Source: Lachnospira sp.
GTDB taxonomy: Bacteria; Bacillota; Clostridia; Lachnospirales; Lachnospiraceae
Direction of reading: 5' to 3'
NCBI GenBank assembly: GCA_028693195.1
Contig: JAQUVV010000002.1
Span: 1-49,152, forward strand
DNA length: 49,152 nt
Shown here: piece after piece, positions 19,380 through 27,398 of the stretch
How the letters are laid out: every line of letters begins with the position of its first letter
How positions within the stretch are numbered: position 1 is the first letter of the stretch
Notes under the pieces: generated by a model
Told to the model about the DNA's origin: nothing
Seen by the model: the letters and a program-made list of their open reading frames with translations, nothing else
Database searches by the model: none
Program-made: the position numbers and the translations under genes

Positions 19380-20003
19380 ATGGCAAAGAAGGGTAAGTTT
19401 GCGAAGTTTTTATTAGGTGCAGGTGCAGTGGCAGTTGCAGGTAAGGTCGCATATAACAAGTATAAGACTACAAAAGAGAAGTTCGTGAAAGAAGAGAACG
19501 AAAGTGTAGATAATGAAGTTAAGAAGTATAATGCAATCTGTGAGAACAAGGTCGTTGAGATTGAAGATGAGGAATTTGCAGGATGTGAATTAAAGTCAGT
19601 GGCATCTAAGACAGTTCTTGACTTAGGTCTTGCAGTATTTGAGAAGGATGTATATATCAATTTTTCAAGTACTGCCAGCAATGTGACGATTATTTTGCCA
19701 GAGGGCGTGAATGCAACATGTGATATCGATAAGACGGTCAGTGGTGTGCGTAATTTGGTAGATAATGTTGATGAAGACGGAATTCATACGGTATACATTA
19801 TTGGAAAAGCAGTTGCAAGCAATGTAGAGGTTATTCCAGTGAACTTCTATGTAGATGATGATGATGATTTTGAGGATGACAATTTCTCAGAGGATGAGTC
19901 AGAAGATACAGAAACAGTTGAAGAAAAAGCTGAGGAAACATCTAAAGAAGCTGATGAAGAAACCGATGACGACACATTAAAAGTTGAAGAAGTAACAGAA
20001 TAA
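19380..20003 (+). CDS. Hypothetical membrane-anchored protein with acidic tail
   Basis: I do not recognise a precise family. The 207-aa protein has a basic start (MAKKGKFAKF), a short Gly/Ala hydrophobic segment (residues 11-25), a central beta-rich part (about 60-155), and a C-terminus of about 50 residues made mostly of Asp and Glu. The central VTIILPEGVNATCDIDKTVSGVRN is reminiscent of LiaF-like or DUF4097-type toastrack adhesin domains. AAGGAGG precedes the ATG. The next gene starts 2 bp after its stop, so the two are translationally coupled. This coupling to a winged-helix regulator suggests a joint function, by inference. Confidence 0.65.
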   Translation: MAKKGKFAKFLLGAGAVAVAGKVAYNKYKTTKEKFVKEENESVDNEVKKYNAICENKVVEIEDEEFAGCELKSVASKTVLDLGLAVFEKDVYINFSSTASNVTIILPEGVNATCDIDKTVSGVRNLVDNVDEDGIHTVYIIGKAVASNVEVIPVNFYVDDDDDFEDDNFSEDESEDTETVEEKAEETSKEADEETDDDTLKVEEVTE

Positions 20004-20005
20004 TT

Positions 20006-20752
20006 ATGAAACATAGAGATAAAATGATTGAATATTTTTCAAATATAGATCGTAATTCAGTTGTATCCGCTAATAAACTTTATGAGGAGCACTTTGCCAG
20101 AATGACAGAGAGCTCCTTCTTTAAAGCAATGGAGCGGCTTGCAAAGGATGGAATCCTCATTCGCGTCGGAAAAGGGATGTATGCACCTGGAGATATTGGG
20201 CTTGCAGAGAAATCTGTAAAAAAGGGGAGCACAGCCGAAACGCGGGCTCAGGATGTGACAGAAGAAACAAGTTCTCCTGAAGAAGCACTTCTGAATTATT
20301 ACTTTGGTGAAAACAATGATAATGGATTGTTCGTTGGCTATCGTCTGTATAACAAGTATGCACTCACCCATGTAAAGAAAGATTCCATAGAATTATTTTC
20401 TAATATTGTTCAAAAAGAAAGCTGCAATCATGGGAACATTCATGTGAGAAAAGTCAATATAGAGTTAGATTTTGAGAACGCAAAAGTACTGGAAGCATTG
20501 GAAATTATGCAGCATTATTATGAAATTGAGGAATTGAATAAGATGAAATTTGCAAGATATGCAAGACAGTTTGCCAGAGGATATTCGGATGAAGCAGCAG
20601 TCTATGTCATTGAGCACGTGAAGTATAAGAAAAGCACCATTGCATTCATGAAGAAAATTCTGGAAATGTATAAGGTGAAGAATTCTCTTCAACAGTTTCT
20701 AAGTTATGCATCTACATATAAAGTTCCAGCAGTGCAACGAGTTGCAAGGTAG
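20006..20752 (+). CDS. AbiEi/DUF6088-like winged-helix protein without visible toxin
   Basis: The 248-aa protein opens with a winged-helix-like domain (residues about 1-60, ending VGKGMYAPGD) as in AbiEi-type antitoxins and DUF6088 proteins. The following domain has GLFVGYRLYNKYALTHV near residue 110, similar to the second domain of that group. The C-terminal ~80 residues are helical and basic. No AbiEii nucleotidyltransferase follows, so this is either an orphan antitoxin or a repurposed regulator. It begins 2 bp after the stop of the acidic-tail membrane protein and lacks its own clear ribosome site, indicating coupling. The last codons overlap a decayed palindromic repeat. Confidence 0.6.
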   Translation: MKHRDKMIEYFSNIDRNSVVSANKLYEEHFARMTESSFFKAMERLAKDGILIRVGKGMYAPGDIGLAEKSVKKGSTAETRAQDVTEETSSPEEALLNYYFGENNDNGLFVGYRLYNKYALTHVKKDSIELFSNIVQKESCNHGNIHVRKVNIELDFENAKVLEALEIMQHYYEIEELNKMKFARYARQFARGYSDEAAVYVIEHVKYKKSTIAFMKKILEMYKVKNSLQQFLSYASTYKVPAVQRVAR

Positions 20753-20785
20753 CGAAGCGTGTTCCGGGGAACGGAGTGAGCTGAA
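20736..20785. repeat. Decayed fragment related to the 18.4-kb palindromic element
   Basis: The stretch with GGTAGCGAAGCGTG resembles the reverse complement of CACGCTTTCGCTAC in the 18.4-kb element, and both have a GCAACGAG/CTCGTTGC neighbour. Similarity is short and judged by eye. Confidence 0.35.
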
Positions 20786-20825
20786 ATAAGAAACCAAATG
20801 ATATAAAAGAATTTTAAGAAATGAC

Positions 20826-20854
20826 TTTACATTTAACATGACAGTGGTTATAAT
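20826..20854 (+). promoter_or_regulatory. Promoter of the folT riboswitch transcript
   Basis: TTTACA at 20826-20831 and TATAAT at 20849-20854 have a 17-bp spacer, a near-ideal sigma-A promoter. Transcription would begin close to 20861, about 20 nt ahead of the riboswitch. Confidence 0.75.
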
Positions 20855-20882
20855 GATGTCTATTACAAAACAAACAAATATA

Positions 20883-20984
20883 AGCAGAGTAGAATTGTGT
20901 GCGTTAAGTGCCAGGTGAACAGGGAGTTGTCACCCGGACGAAAAGAGTTTCTTGCGGTACATGGTTCGCATCCCGCTGCTACAT
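20883..20984 (+). ncRNA. Tetrahydrofolate (THF) riboswitch
   Basis: The leader matches the THF (folT) riboswitch consensus closely: GCGTTAAGTGCCAGGTGAAC, then GTTGTCACCCGGACGAAAAG, then GCGGTACATGGTTCGCATCC and CGCTGC. The P1 helix can form between the AGCAG at 20883 and CTGCT near 20976. It lies between a strong promoter and a FolT gene, the expected context for folate-controlled transport. Confidence 0.93.
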
Positions 20985-20998
20985 AATCTGGATAATTT

Positions 20999-21045
20999 TA
21001 CCTCTTATGTAGGGCATATTGCTTATACAAAGGAGGTATTTTTTT
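20999..21045 (+). promoter_or_regulatory. Expression platform: SD-sequestering hairpin with T-run
   Basis: TACCTCTTATGTA (20999-21011) pairs with TACAAAGGAGGTA (21026-21038) with one G-U pair and one mismatch. The right arm contains the AGGAGG ribosome site of folT and is followed by seven T residues (21039-21045) and then the ATG. The hairpin could therefore block translation, terminate transcription, or both, when THF is bound upstream. Confidence 0.75.
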
Positions 21046-22083
21046 ATGAAAACATTTATCAAAATGTTTATGGACTCCGCAAAGGAGTTTAAGAATCTGC
21101 GTTCTGTTGTATCAGTAGCGCTGTTAGTTGCACTTCACACGGTCATGGCACTGTTTCTTTCCATTCAGGTCACGACATCCCTTCGAATTTCCCTTTCCTT
21201 TTTAGCAAATGTAATGATTGGCTGCATGTTTGGTCCTGTGATGGGATTTGTAGCAGGTGGACTAGGCGATTTAATTCAGTTCGTTATAAAGCCAACTGGA
21301 CCTTATTTTATTGGCTGGACAATCAGTGCAGCGCTTGCCGGATTGATTTACGGATGCTTCTTTTATGGGAAAACACCAAAGCTTATTTTGGACCATGATA
21401 AAACAAAAACAGGGAAGCATGGACAGGAGCAGACAGATAAAATCAGTTTTGCTGAAAAAATGATTAATCTTGTGAACTCTTTACTGGCAGCAGGTACAGG
21501 TGCAGTTTTAATTGCAGCTCCATTCATGGAAATTACAAAAAAGGCAGCAGATGGAAGTAGTTCAACAATTCATGGTTCAGCCTTATATCTTCTTGGAAGA
21601 GGAATTGCTGGAGACGGAAGTAAGAATGCGATGATTCTTACAATTATTGCATTTGTAATGTGCGTATTTTTGATTGCGACACCTTGGCTTAGATGGTATA
21701 AGACGTCATTGACAGTTTCTGTTGCAGGAACATTTTTATTGATACTGGCAGTGTATTCAGATAAAAAAACGACATCTGCATTATTCGGATTCTGGATGAT
21801 GTGTGTATTGTTATTAATCTATGCAGTATTACAACTGTTGCAGGTGGCAAAGAAACATTCCATGGATTTTACATTCCTTGTGAGATGCATCATTGCGTTG
21901 ACATTTGATACAATATTGATTAACATTTTACTGGGAACTTACTGGGTGAGCTTCATGTATGGTAAAGGATTTGCATTTTACCTGACAACCAGATTGGTGA
22001 AAAATCTGGTGCAGCTGCCGATTAATATTATCCTGACTTATTACGTTCTTGGTATTTTGAAGAGAATTAAGGCAATTAAGTAA
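21046..22083 (+). CDS. folT: Folate ECF transporter S component FolT with internal insertion
   Basis: FolT is the membrane substrate-binding subunit for folate in ECF-type ABC importers. The N-terminal part (residues about 20-105) has the FolT pattern of FLANVMIGCMFGPVMGFVAGGLGDL followed by PTGPYFIGWTISAALAGLIYG. The C-terminal part has FDTILINILLGTYWVSFMYGKGF and RLVKNLVQLPINI. Between them, residues ~110-270 form an insertion with a charged loop and about four further hydrophobic segments, making 345 aa against the usual ~180. AAAGGAGG precedes the ATG at 21046. A THF riboswitch controls it. The shared energising module (EcfA/A'/T) is not in the window. Confidence 0.88.
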   Translation: MKTFIKMFMDSAKEFKNLRSVVSVALLVALHTVMALFLSIQVTTSLRISLSFLANVMIGCMFGPVMGFVAGGLGDLIQFVIKPTGPYFIGWTISAALAGLIYGCFFYGKTPKLILDHDKTKTGKHGQEQTDKISFAEKMINLVNSLLAAGTGAVLIAAPFMEITKKAADGSSSTIHGSALYLLGRGIAGDGSKNAMILTIIAFVMCVFLIATPWLRWYKTSLTVSVAGTFLLILAVYSDKKTTSALFGFWMMCVLLLIYAVLQLLQVAKKHSMDFTFLVRCIIALTFDTILINILLGTYWVSFMYGKGFAFYLTTRLVKNLVQLPINIILTYYVLGILKRIKAIK

Positions 22084-22168
22084 AGGACGTTCCCAACGTA
22101 GCAGAGGGGCATGTTTAGAAAATGAGACAGTCTCAACTACAATAACTGGTATAGAAATGGAGATTAAT

Positions 22169-22708
22169 ATGAAAAAGCTTATGATTGCATCAGATATTCA
22201 CGGATCTGCATATTATTGCAGAAAATTATTAGAAAGATTTGAAGAGGAAAAGCCAGACAGACTGGTCCTTCTAGGAGATATTCTATATCATGGACCTAGA
22301 AATGACTTGCCAGAGGAATATGCACCAAAGAAGGTTATTGAGATGCTAAATCCCTTAAAGAATCAGATTATCTGTGTGCGGGGCAACTGTGATACAGAGG
22401 TAGATCAGATGGTTTTGGATTTCAATGTGCTGGCTGAGCAAGCTTATATGAATTTTAATGATAGAGATATTGTTCTGGTTCATGGTCATAAGCTGGATGA
22501 AAAGAATATGCCAGCATTAAGAGACGGAGACATACTTATATGTGGACATACCCATGTGCCAAAGTGTGAGAAAAGAGATGGATATACTTATATGAATCCG
22601 GGATCTGTTTCGATTCCAAAGGAAGGAAGCGCTCATAGCTATATGATCCTTAAGGACAAGTTTGTCTGGAAGGATTTAGATGGAACTATTTATATGACAG
22701 AGGAATAG
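22169..22708 (+). CDS. yfcE: YfcE-type metallophosphodiesterase
   Basis: A 179-aa calcineurin-like phosphoesterase of the YfcE/MJ0936 type, hydrolysing phosphodiester bonds with a two-metal site. Metal ligands are visible in ASDIHGSAYY (D and H near residue 9-11), LLGDILYHGP near 38-45, VRGNCDTEVD near 74, VHGHKLDE near 109 and CGHTHVP near 128. GGAG six bases before the ATG at 22169 fixes the start. The physiological substrate in the cell is not known. It stands 85 bp after folT. Confidence 0.88.
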   Translation: MKKLMIASDIHGSAYYCRKLLERFEEEKPDRLVLLGDILYHGPRNDLPEEYAPKKVIEMLNPLKNQIICVRGNCDTEVDQMVLDFNVLAEQAYMNFNDRDIVLVHGHKLDEKNMPALRDGDILICGHTHVPKCEKRDGYTYMNPGSVSIPKEGSAHSYMILKDKFVWKDLDGTIYMTEE

Positions 22709-22883
22709 TTATATAAAACATATCAGAAAGATTTAATATATTTTTAATTGTATTTACCTATGAGTATGATAAAGTATTGTTAGCTTGTAACGGTTCGAAG
22801 ATAAGTACAAATCCTGAGGCTTTTCAGGTATTTTAGATGAATCTTTGAATATTTATAATAGTAATAGTAGAAAGAGGTTACTT

Positions 22884-23288
22884 ATGGGTGGATTCAAGGA
22901 TAAAATGGCAAGATTCATGTATGGAAGATATGGGATGGATCAGCTTTCAAGGTTGCTGTCATATGTTTGTCTTGCATTATTGGTGATTACTATATTTGTT
23001 CATAATAATGTATTATATCTTCTGGCACTGGCGGGATTGATTTATACGTATTTCAGAGCATTTTCCAGGAATATTTCTAAGAGACATGCAGAGAACGATG
23101 CCTATCTGAAGATTCACTATAAGGTTGTAGGCAAGTTTAATCAGTTCAAGTATCGCTGTAAGGACAGCAAGACCCATCGGATTTTTAAGTGTCCAAGCTG
23201 CGGACAGAAGATTAGAGTGCCGAAGGGCAAGGGAAAGATTAGCATTAAGTGTCCGAAGTGTAGAATTGAATTTATTAAGAAGACTTGA
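22884..23288 (+). CDS. Small membrane protein with C-terminal zinc ribbon
   Basis: A 134-aa protein with two adjacent hydrophobic helices (residues about 23-55) and a C-terminal zinc ribbon formed by KCPSCGQKIRVPKGKG and KCPKCRIEF. The start at 22884 follows AAAGAGG; a longer frame from 22845 has no ribosome site. The ribbon faces the cytosol if the two helices form a hairpin. I do not recognise a named family with a known role. A terminator follows directly. Confidence 0.75.
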   Translation: MGGFKDKMARFMYGRYGMDQLSRLLSYVCLALLVITIFVHNNVLYLLALAGLIYTYFRAFSRNISKRHAENDAYLKIHYKVVGKFNQFKYRCKDSKTHRIFKCPSCGQKIRVPKGKGKISIKCPKCRIEFIKKT

Positions 23289-23305
23289 TAGTCATTAAGT
23301 ATAAG

Positions 23306-23355
23306 AAGAGAAGGAAATGAGATCATAATGAAGATTTCGTTTCCTTCTCTTTTTG
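23306..23355 (+). terminator. Intrinsic terminator
   Basis: Arms 23306-23317 and 23340-23351 pair perfectly over 12 bp and are followed by a T-run. It closes the zinc-ribbon gene. The rest of the 23289-23638 gap is very AT-rich leader DNA ahead of echA, with a TATAAT at 23427-23432 that lacks a convincing -35 box. Confidence 0.8.
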
Positions 23356-23638
23356 CTATAAAAATATTCATATTAAGGTAAAAATATGGTTTTTGTTAAG
23401 AAAAATAAGTGTTAATACAGATAAGGTATAATGTTGTATCTTTTTTAGTACAATGTTAAAAGTTTGATTAACAATGTTCTCAATAAGTGGTATATTTGTT
23501 GTGTATTATTTTCATAAATGTGCGAATTTACTAGAATATTTTGTTAAATTCACACAATAAAGATTATGAATGGGGATTCGTAATGGAAAATATATATTAG
23601 GTTGGGAGAACAATCCCAGAACAGGGAGGCATAAGGAC

Positions 23639-25564
23639 ATGGAATTATTGGTTACGTTATTGATTGGCGTGCCATTTGCCATAGCAGCAGTGCTAGCTAT
23701 TGTGAAAAATGACTGGTTAAGAGGAAAGATTGTGTACTTGGGAGGATTACTGATTGCAATACTGGCAGTCGTAACAGCAGCGATGTGGTATACAGGAAAG
23801 GAGACTGTGACCTTCAATTTGCCGGGAACAGAAGCTTTGAGCTGGATTGTTCTGGCAGGCGATTTTTTTCTGATGTTTCTAGTGATTTGGCTTTCCATTA
23901 AGCATCATAAGACGATTATCTGCGTATTGTCTATTGTCCAGACGTTAATGGTAGCGTGGGTAGAGCTCATGGGGCCAGATGTGTCAGAAAGCGCACATAT
24001 GCGTATTGACTGGCTGGCATTCATGATGATTCTCATTATCGGTGTGATTGGTGTATTGATTGGAATCTATGCAGTGGGATATATGAGAGGATATCATGTC
24101 CATCACAAAGAATTTCAGGATCGCAGAAATTTCTTTTTTGCAATTATATTTGTGTTCTATGGAGCGATGTTTGGGCTTGTTACATCTATGAATATTCTTT
24201 GGCTGGACTTCTTTTGGGAGACGACCAGTGTCTGTTCATTCTTGTTGATTGGATATACGAAGACAGAGGAAGCTGTGGATAATTCTTTTCGCGCGTTATG
24301 GATGAATCTTCTTGGTGGGTTAGGAATTGCCATTGCCATTGTCTACGCGGCTGTAACATATCACACTGTTAATTTGTATGATATTGTTGCAAATGGAGTG
24401 GCTGTTGCAGGTGGTGCTGACAAGGCAGCATTGATTCCAATTGCAATGCTTGCATTTGCAGCATTAACGAAATCTGCACAGATGCCATTCTCTCAGTGGC
24501 TGCTGGGAGCGATGGTAGCACCAACACCATCATCTGCTTTATTACATAGTGCAACCATGGTAAAAGCAGGAGTATATATGCTTCTTCGAATTGCTATTGC
24601 AATGAATGGGAATTTTGTAGGGCAGATGGTATACATTATTGGTGGATTCACATTCTTTGTGACATCACTGATGGCGATTGCACAGAATGATGCGAAGAAG
24701 GTGCTGGCATATTCCACCATATCGAATCTGGGACTGATTACAGCCTGTGCAGGGGTCGGCATGGAAGAAACAATCTGGGCAGCAGTATTCTTGATTATAT
24801 TCCACGCAGTTTCAAAGTCTATGTTATTCCAGTGCGTAGGTGCGATTGAGAATACAACAGGAAGCCGAGATATCGAGGATATGCAGGGACTGGTACTGCG
24901 CTATCCAAAACTGGGATTGATTCTGATGATTGGTATTGCAGGAATGTTCCTGGCACCTTTTGGAATGCTGGTTTCTAAGTGGGCAGCACTTCGTGCATTT
25001 GTAGATGCGCCAAGTACATTTTTAGTTGTATGCATTGTTTTTGGTAGTGCAACCACCATGTTTTACTGGACCAAATGGCTTGCCAAGATTCTTGGCGTTG
25101 GAATTGGTGGAAGAGAGGATATTACTCAGAATAACGAGTATGGCTCCATGTTCCTTCATGCAGCAATGATTATATTATTATGTTTAAGTTTTCCATTGGT
25201 TTCCAACTTCTTTGTAGAACCATTGGTGACAGATATGTTTGGGTACGCAGTATCCGTTATTGATGCGGGCAGTGTCATGATTATGGTCATTATGGTACTT
25301 GGTGTATTTATAGTGCCATTGGTCAGCTATCTATTGACACGAAACGTACCGGAGAAAGAAGTGCTTGCCTATATGGGTGGTGCAAATGCAGGTGATAATA
25401 TTCACTTTATTGATGCATTTGGAGAAGAAAAAGACCTGAAGGTATCGAATTGGTATCTGAGGTTCACATTTGGTGCAAGAAAGCTCTTTATGCCTTCTGT
25501 GATATTCACAACGGTAATCATTGTTCTATTTATTAGTCTGATTGTGGGAGGTGCATTACGATGA
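23639..25564 (+). CDS. echA: Ech hydrogenase subunit A (NuoL-like antiporter subunit)
   Basis: The large proton/sodium-translocating membrane subunit of energy-converting hydrogenase, homologous to NuoL/HyfB. The 641-aa protein has about 16 hydrophobic segments. The core NuoL/M segment is recognised from MNILWLDFFWETTSVCSFLLIGY, through KSAQMPFSQWLLGAMVAPTPSSALLHSATMVKAG, to NDAKKVLAYSTISNLGLI. GGGAGG and AAGG before 23639 support that start over the open frame from 23570. Its stop overlaps the start of echB. First gene of the six-gene ech operon, preceded by about 280 bp of AT-rich leader. Confidence 0.92.
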   Translation: MELLVTLLIGVPFAIAAVLAIVKNDWLRGKIVYLGGLLIAILAVVTAAMWYTGKETVTFNLPGTEALSWIVLAGDFFLMFLVIWLSIKHHKTIICVLSIVQTLMVAWVELMGPDVSESAHMRIDWLAFMMILIIGVIGVLIGIYAVGYMRGYHVHHKEFQDRRNFFFAIIFVFYGAMFGLVTSMNILWLDFFWETTSVCSFLLIGYTKTEEAVDNSFRALWMNLLGGLGIAIAIVYAAVTYHTVNLYDIVANGVAVAGGADKAALIPIAMLAFAALTKSAQMPFSQWLLGAMVAPTPSSALLHSATMVKAGVYMLLRIAIAMNGNFVGQMVYIIGGFTFFVTSLMAIAQNDAKKVLAYSTISNLGLITACAGVGMEETIWAAVFLIIFHAVSKSMLFQCVGAIENTTGSRDIEDMQGLVLRYPKLGLILMIGIAGMFLAPFGMLVSKWAALRAFVDAPSTFLVVCIVFGSATTMFYWTKWLAKILGVGIGGREDITQNNEYGSMFLHAAMIILLCLSFPLVSNFFVEPLVTDMFGYAVSVIDAGSVMIMVIMVLGVFIVPLVSYLLTRNVPEKEVLAYMGGANAGDNIHFIDAFGEEKDLKVSNWYLRFTFGARKLFMPSVIFTTVIIVLFISLIVGGALR

Positions 25565-26436
25565 TGAACTGGGAAATTCGAGTACTGATGACTGTACTTT
25601 TTGTTGTATTAGCACCATTCCTTGGAGGATTGCTAGATGGAATTGATCGTGTAATTACTGCAAGAATGCAGGGAAGAAAAGGCCCTGGAATTCTTCAGCC
25701 TTTTTATGATTTATTTAAGTTGATGAATAAGCAGCTTCTGGCTGTGAATCGAATCCAGATTCTGATGTTATTGTCTTATCTGGTATTTGTGATTCTTACG
25801 GGGATGCTGTTCTTTGGCGGTTTTGACTTGCTGCTTTGTTTCTTTTCATTGTCCACAGCGGCGATGTTTGTTATCTTAGCATCCACGTCAACACATTCAC
25901 CATATAATTCCATTGGCTCGGAACGAGAGCTGATGCAGATGATGGCATATGAACCAGCAGTGCTGCTGACAGCAGTAGGTTTCTATCTTTCAACGGGAAC
26001 CTTTAAGGTATATGAGATATTTAATACCAGCGTTCCTGCCATTGTGAAGGCACCGGGATTTTTCATAGGCTTTATATTTATTCTGACAATAAAGTTTCGA
26101 AAATCTCCGTTTGATATTAGTACATCTCATCATGCGCATCAGGAAATTGTCAAAGGTGTGACGACAGAGATGGCAGGACTGGATTATGCAATGTACAATC
26201 TGGCAGAGTGGTATGAGAATATATTTCTCTATGGAGTAGTTGGATTGTTCTTTGCCTGCAGTAATCCATGGAGTATGCTTTGGGCATTCATTGCAATTGT
26301 ATGTGTTGCATTTTTAATGACTTTGATTGATAACGTGTCAGCAAGAGTTCGATGGGAACTGATGTTGAAGCTGACTTGGGCAATTACACTTTTATCCGCA
26401 GGTGTGAATCTGCTGATATTGGAGTTTGTGCGGTAA
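25561..26436 (+). CDS. echB: Ech hydrogenase subunit B (NuoH-like)
   Basis: The NuoH/HycD-like membrane subunit that links the peripheral hydrogenase arm to the ion-pumping part. The 291-aa protein has 8 hydrophobic segments and conserved LLDGIDRVITARMQGRKGPGILQPFYDLFKL near residue 20, YNSIGSERELMQMMAYEPA near 118, and FRKSPFDISTSHHAHQE near 182. Its ATG overlaps the echA stop (ATGA), a sign of translational coupling. Confidence 0.93.
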   Translation: MMNWEIRVLMTVLFVVLAPFLGGLLDGIDRVITARMQGRKGPGILQPFYDLFKLMNKQLLAVNRIQILMLLSYLVFVILTGMLFFGGFDLLLCFFSLSTAAMFVILASTSTHSPYNSIGSERELMQMMAYEPAVLLTAVGFYLSTGTFKVYEIFNTSVPAIVKAPGFFIGFIFILTIKFRKSPFDISTSHHAHQEIVKGVTTEMAGLDYAMYNLAEWYENIFLYGVVGLFFACSNPWSMLWAFIAIVCVAFLMTLIDNVSARVRWELMLKLTWAITLLSAGVNLLILEFVR

Positions 26437-26496
26437 AAAGAAAATATAGTTGCAGAGAAAGCATTTGCAGGCTGCAATTAGGAATGGGAGATTGTA

Positions 26497-26952
26497 ATGA
26501 AAAATATACATAAATCACCGTGGCTGCTACACTATGATGGTTCCAGCTGCAATGGGTGTGATATCGAGGTGCTGGCATGTACGACACCGGTATATGATAT
26601 TGAACGATTTGGAATTGTGAATACAGGAAATCCCATGCATGCGGATATATTCCTGATTACTGGAGGAATCAATAGTCAGAATGAAGAGGTTGTTAAGCAG
26701 ATTTATTCTCAGATGCCAGATCCGAAGGTGGTCATTGCAGTTGGAACCTGCGCATGTACAGGAGGAATCTTTAAGGAGTGTTATAACATCAAGGGCGGCG
26801 TGGATACGACGATTCCTGTGGATATTTATGTGCCAGGGTGTGCAGCCAGACCGGAATCCATTATTGATGGAGTGGTGAAAGGAATTGCATTATTCCAGAA
26901 GAAGCACGAGGATATGAAGAAGGTTGGAAAAGTATCAAATACTATGAATTAG
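26497..26952 (+). CDS. echC: Ech hydrogenase small subunit EchC (NuoB-like)
   Basis: The electron-transferring small subunit carrying the proximal [4Fe-4S] cluster. In 151 aa the four ligand positions are seen at Cys18 and Cys21 (SSCNGCDIE), in GTCACTGG (Cys85 or 87) and in PGCAARPE (Cys115). This is the short, single-cluster type found in group 4 hydrogenases. GGGAG precedes the ATG. It lies 60 bp after echB and 14 bp before echD. Confidence 0.93.
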   Translation: MKNIHKSPWLLHYDGSSCNGCDIEVLACTTPVYDIERFGIVNTGNPMHADIFLITGGINSQNEEVVKQIYSQMPDPKVVIAVGTCACTGGIFKECYNIKGGVDTTIPVDIYVPGCAARPESIIDGVVKGIALFQKKHEDMKKVGKVSNTMN

Positions 26953-26966
26953 AATGGAGTAAACAT

Positions 26967-27395
26967 ATGGAAGATTATGGACGTAATATTATTACAATAG
27001 AATTAGATCAGCTCCTTTCTACTGCTACTGAGAAGAAGATGACAGGGTGGAGACTGGCTCAGATCTGTTCTGCATATGTGGATGGAAGGTATGAATTAAG
27101 TTATACATTTGGAAAAGAGTATGAGGTGGTTCATTATCGGATTGTGGTTGATAAGGAAACACTGGTGCCAAGTATCACACAGATTTATGATGCAGCATTC
27201 CTATATGAGAATGAGATGAAGGAATTGTTTGGGGTAAATATGGAACATATAGCGGTGGATTATAAGAATAAGCTTTATCGGATTGATGAGGAAGCACCAT
27301 TTATTCAGGGAACTGCCCAGGGAAAGACAGGTACTACATCAGGGAATGTGAATAAGGTGAATACTGTAGCTGATAATCAGAAGAAAGAGGTGTAA
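26967..27395 (+). CDS. echD: Ech hydrogenase subunit D (NuoC-like)
   Basis: A 142-aa protein matching the NuoC/HycE N-terminal family, recognised by YDAAFLYENEMKELFGV near residue 75 with the preceding YHIV-type strand. It holds the large and small subunits together in this class of complexes. The C-terminal ~30 residues are a polar Thr/Gly/Asn tail without obvious conservation. GAATGGAG precedes the ATG and echE begins 3 bp after the stop. Confidence 0.9.
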   Translation: MEDYGRNIITIELDQLLSTATEKKMTGWRLAQICSAYVDGRYELSYTFGKEYEVVHYRIVVDKETLVPSITQIYDAAFLYENEMKELFGVNMEHIAVDYKNKLYRIDEEAPFIQGTAQGKTGTTSGNVNKVNTVADNQKKEV

Positions 27396-27398
27396 GAT

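Noticed and set aside
23535-23565. Rex-like redox repressor site (TTGTTAAATTCACACAA) before echA
   Set aside because: The half sites are only partly symmetric and the spacing is one base short of the usual form. Attractive for a hydrogenase, but not strong enough to annotate.
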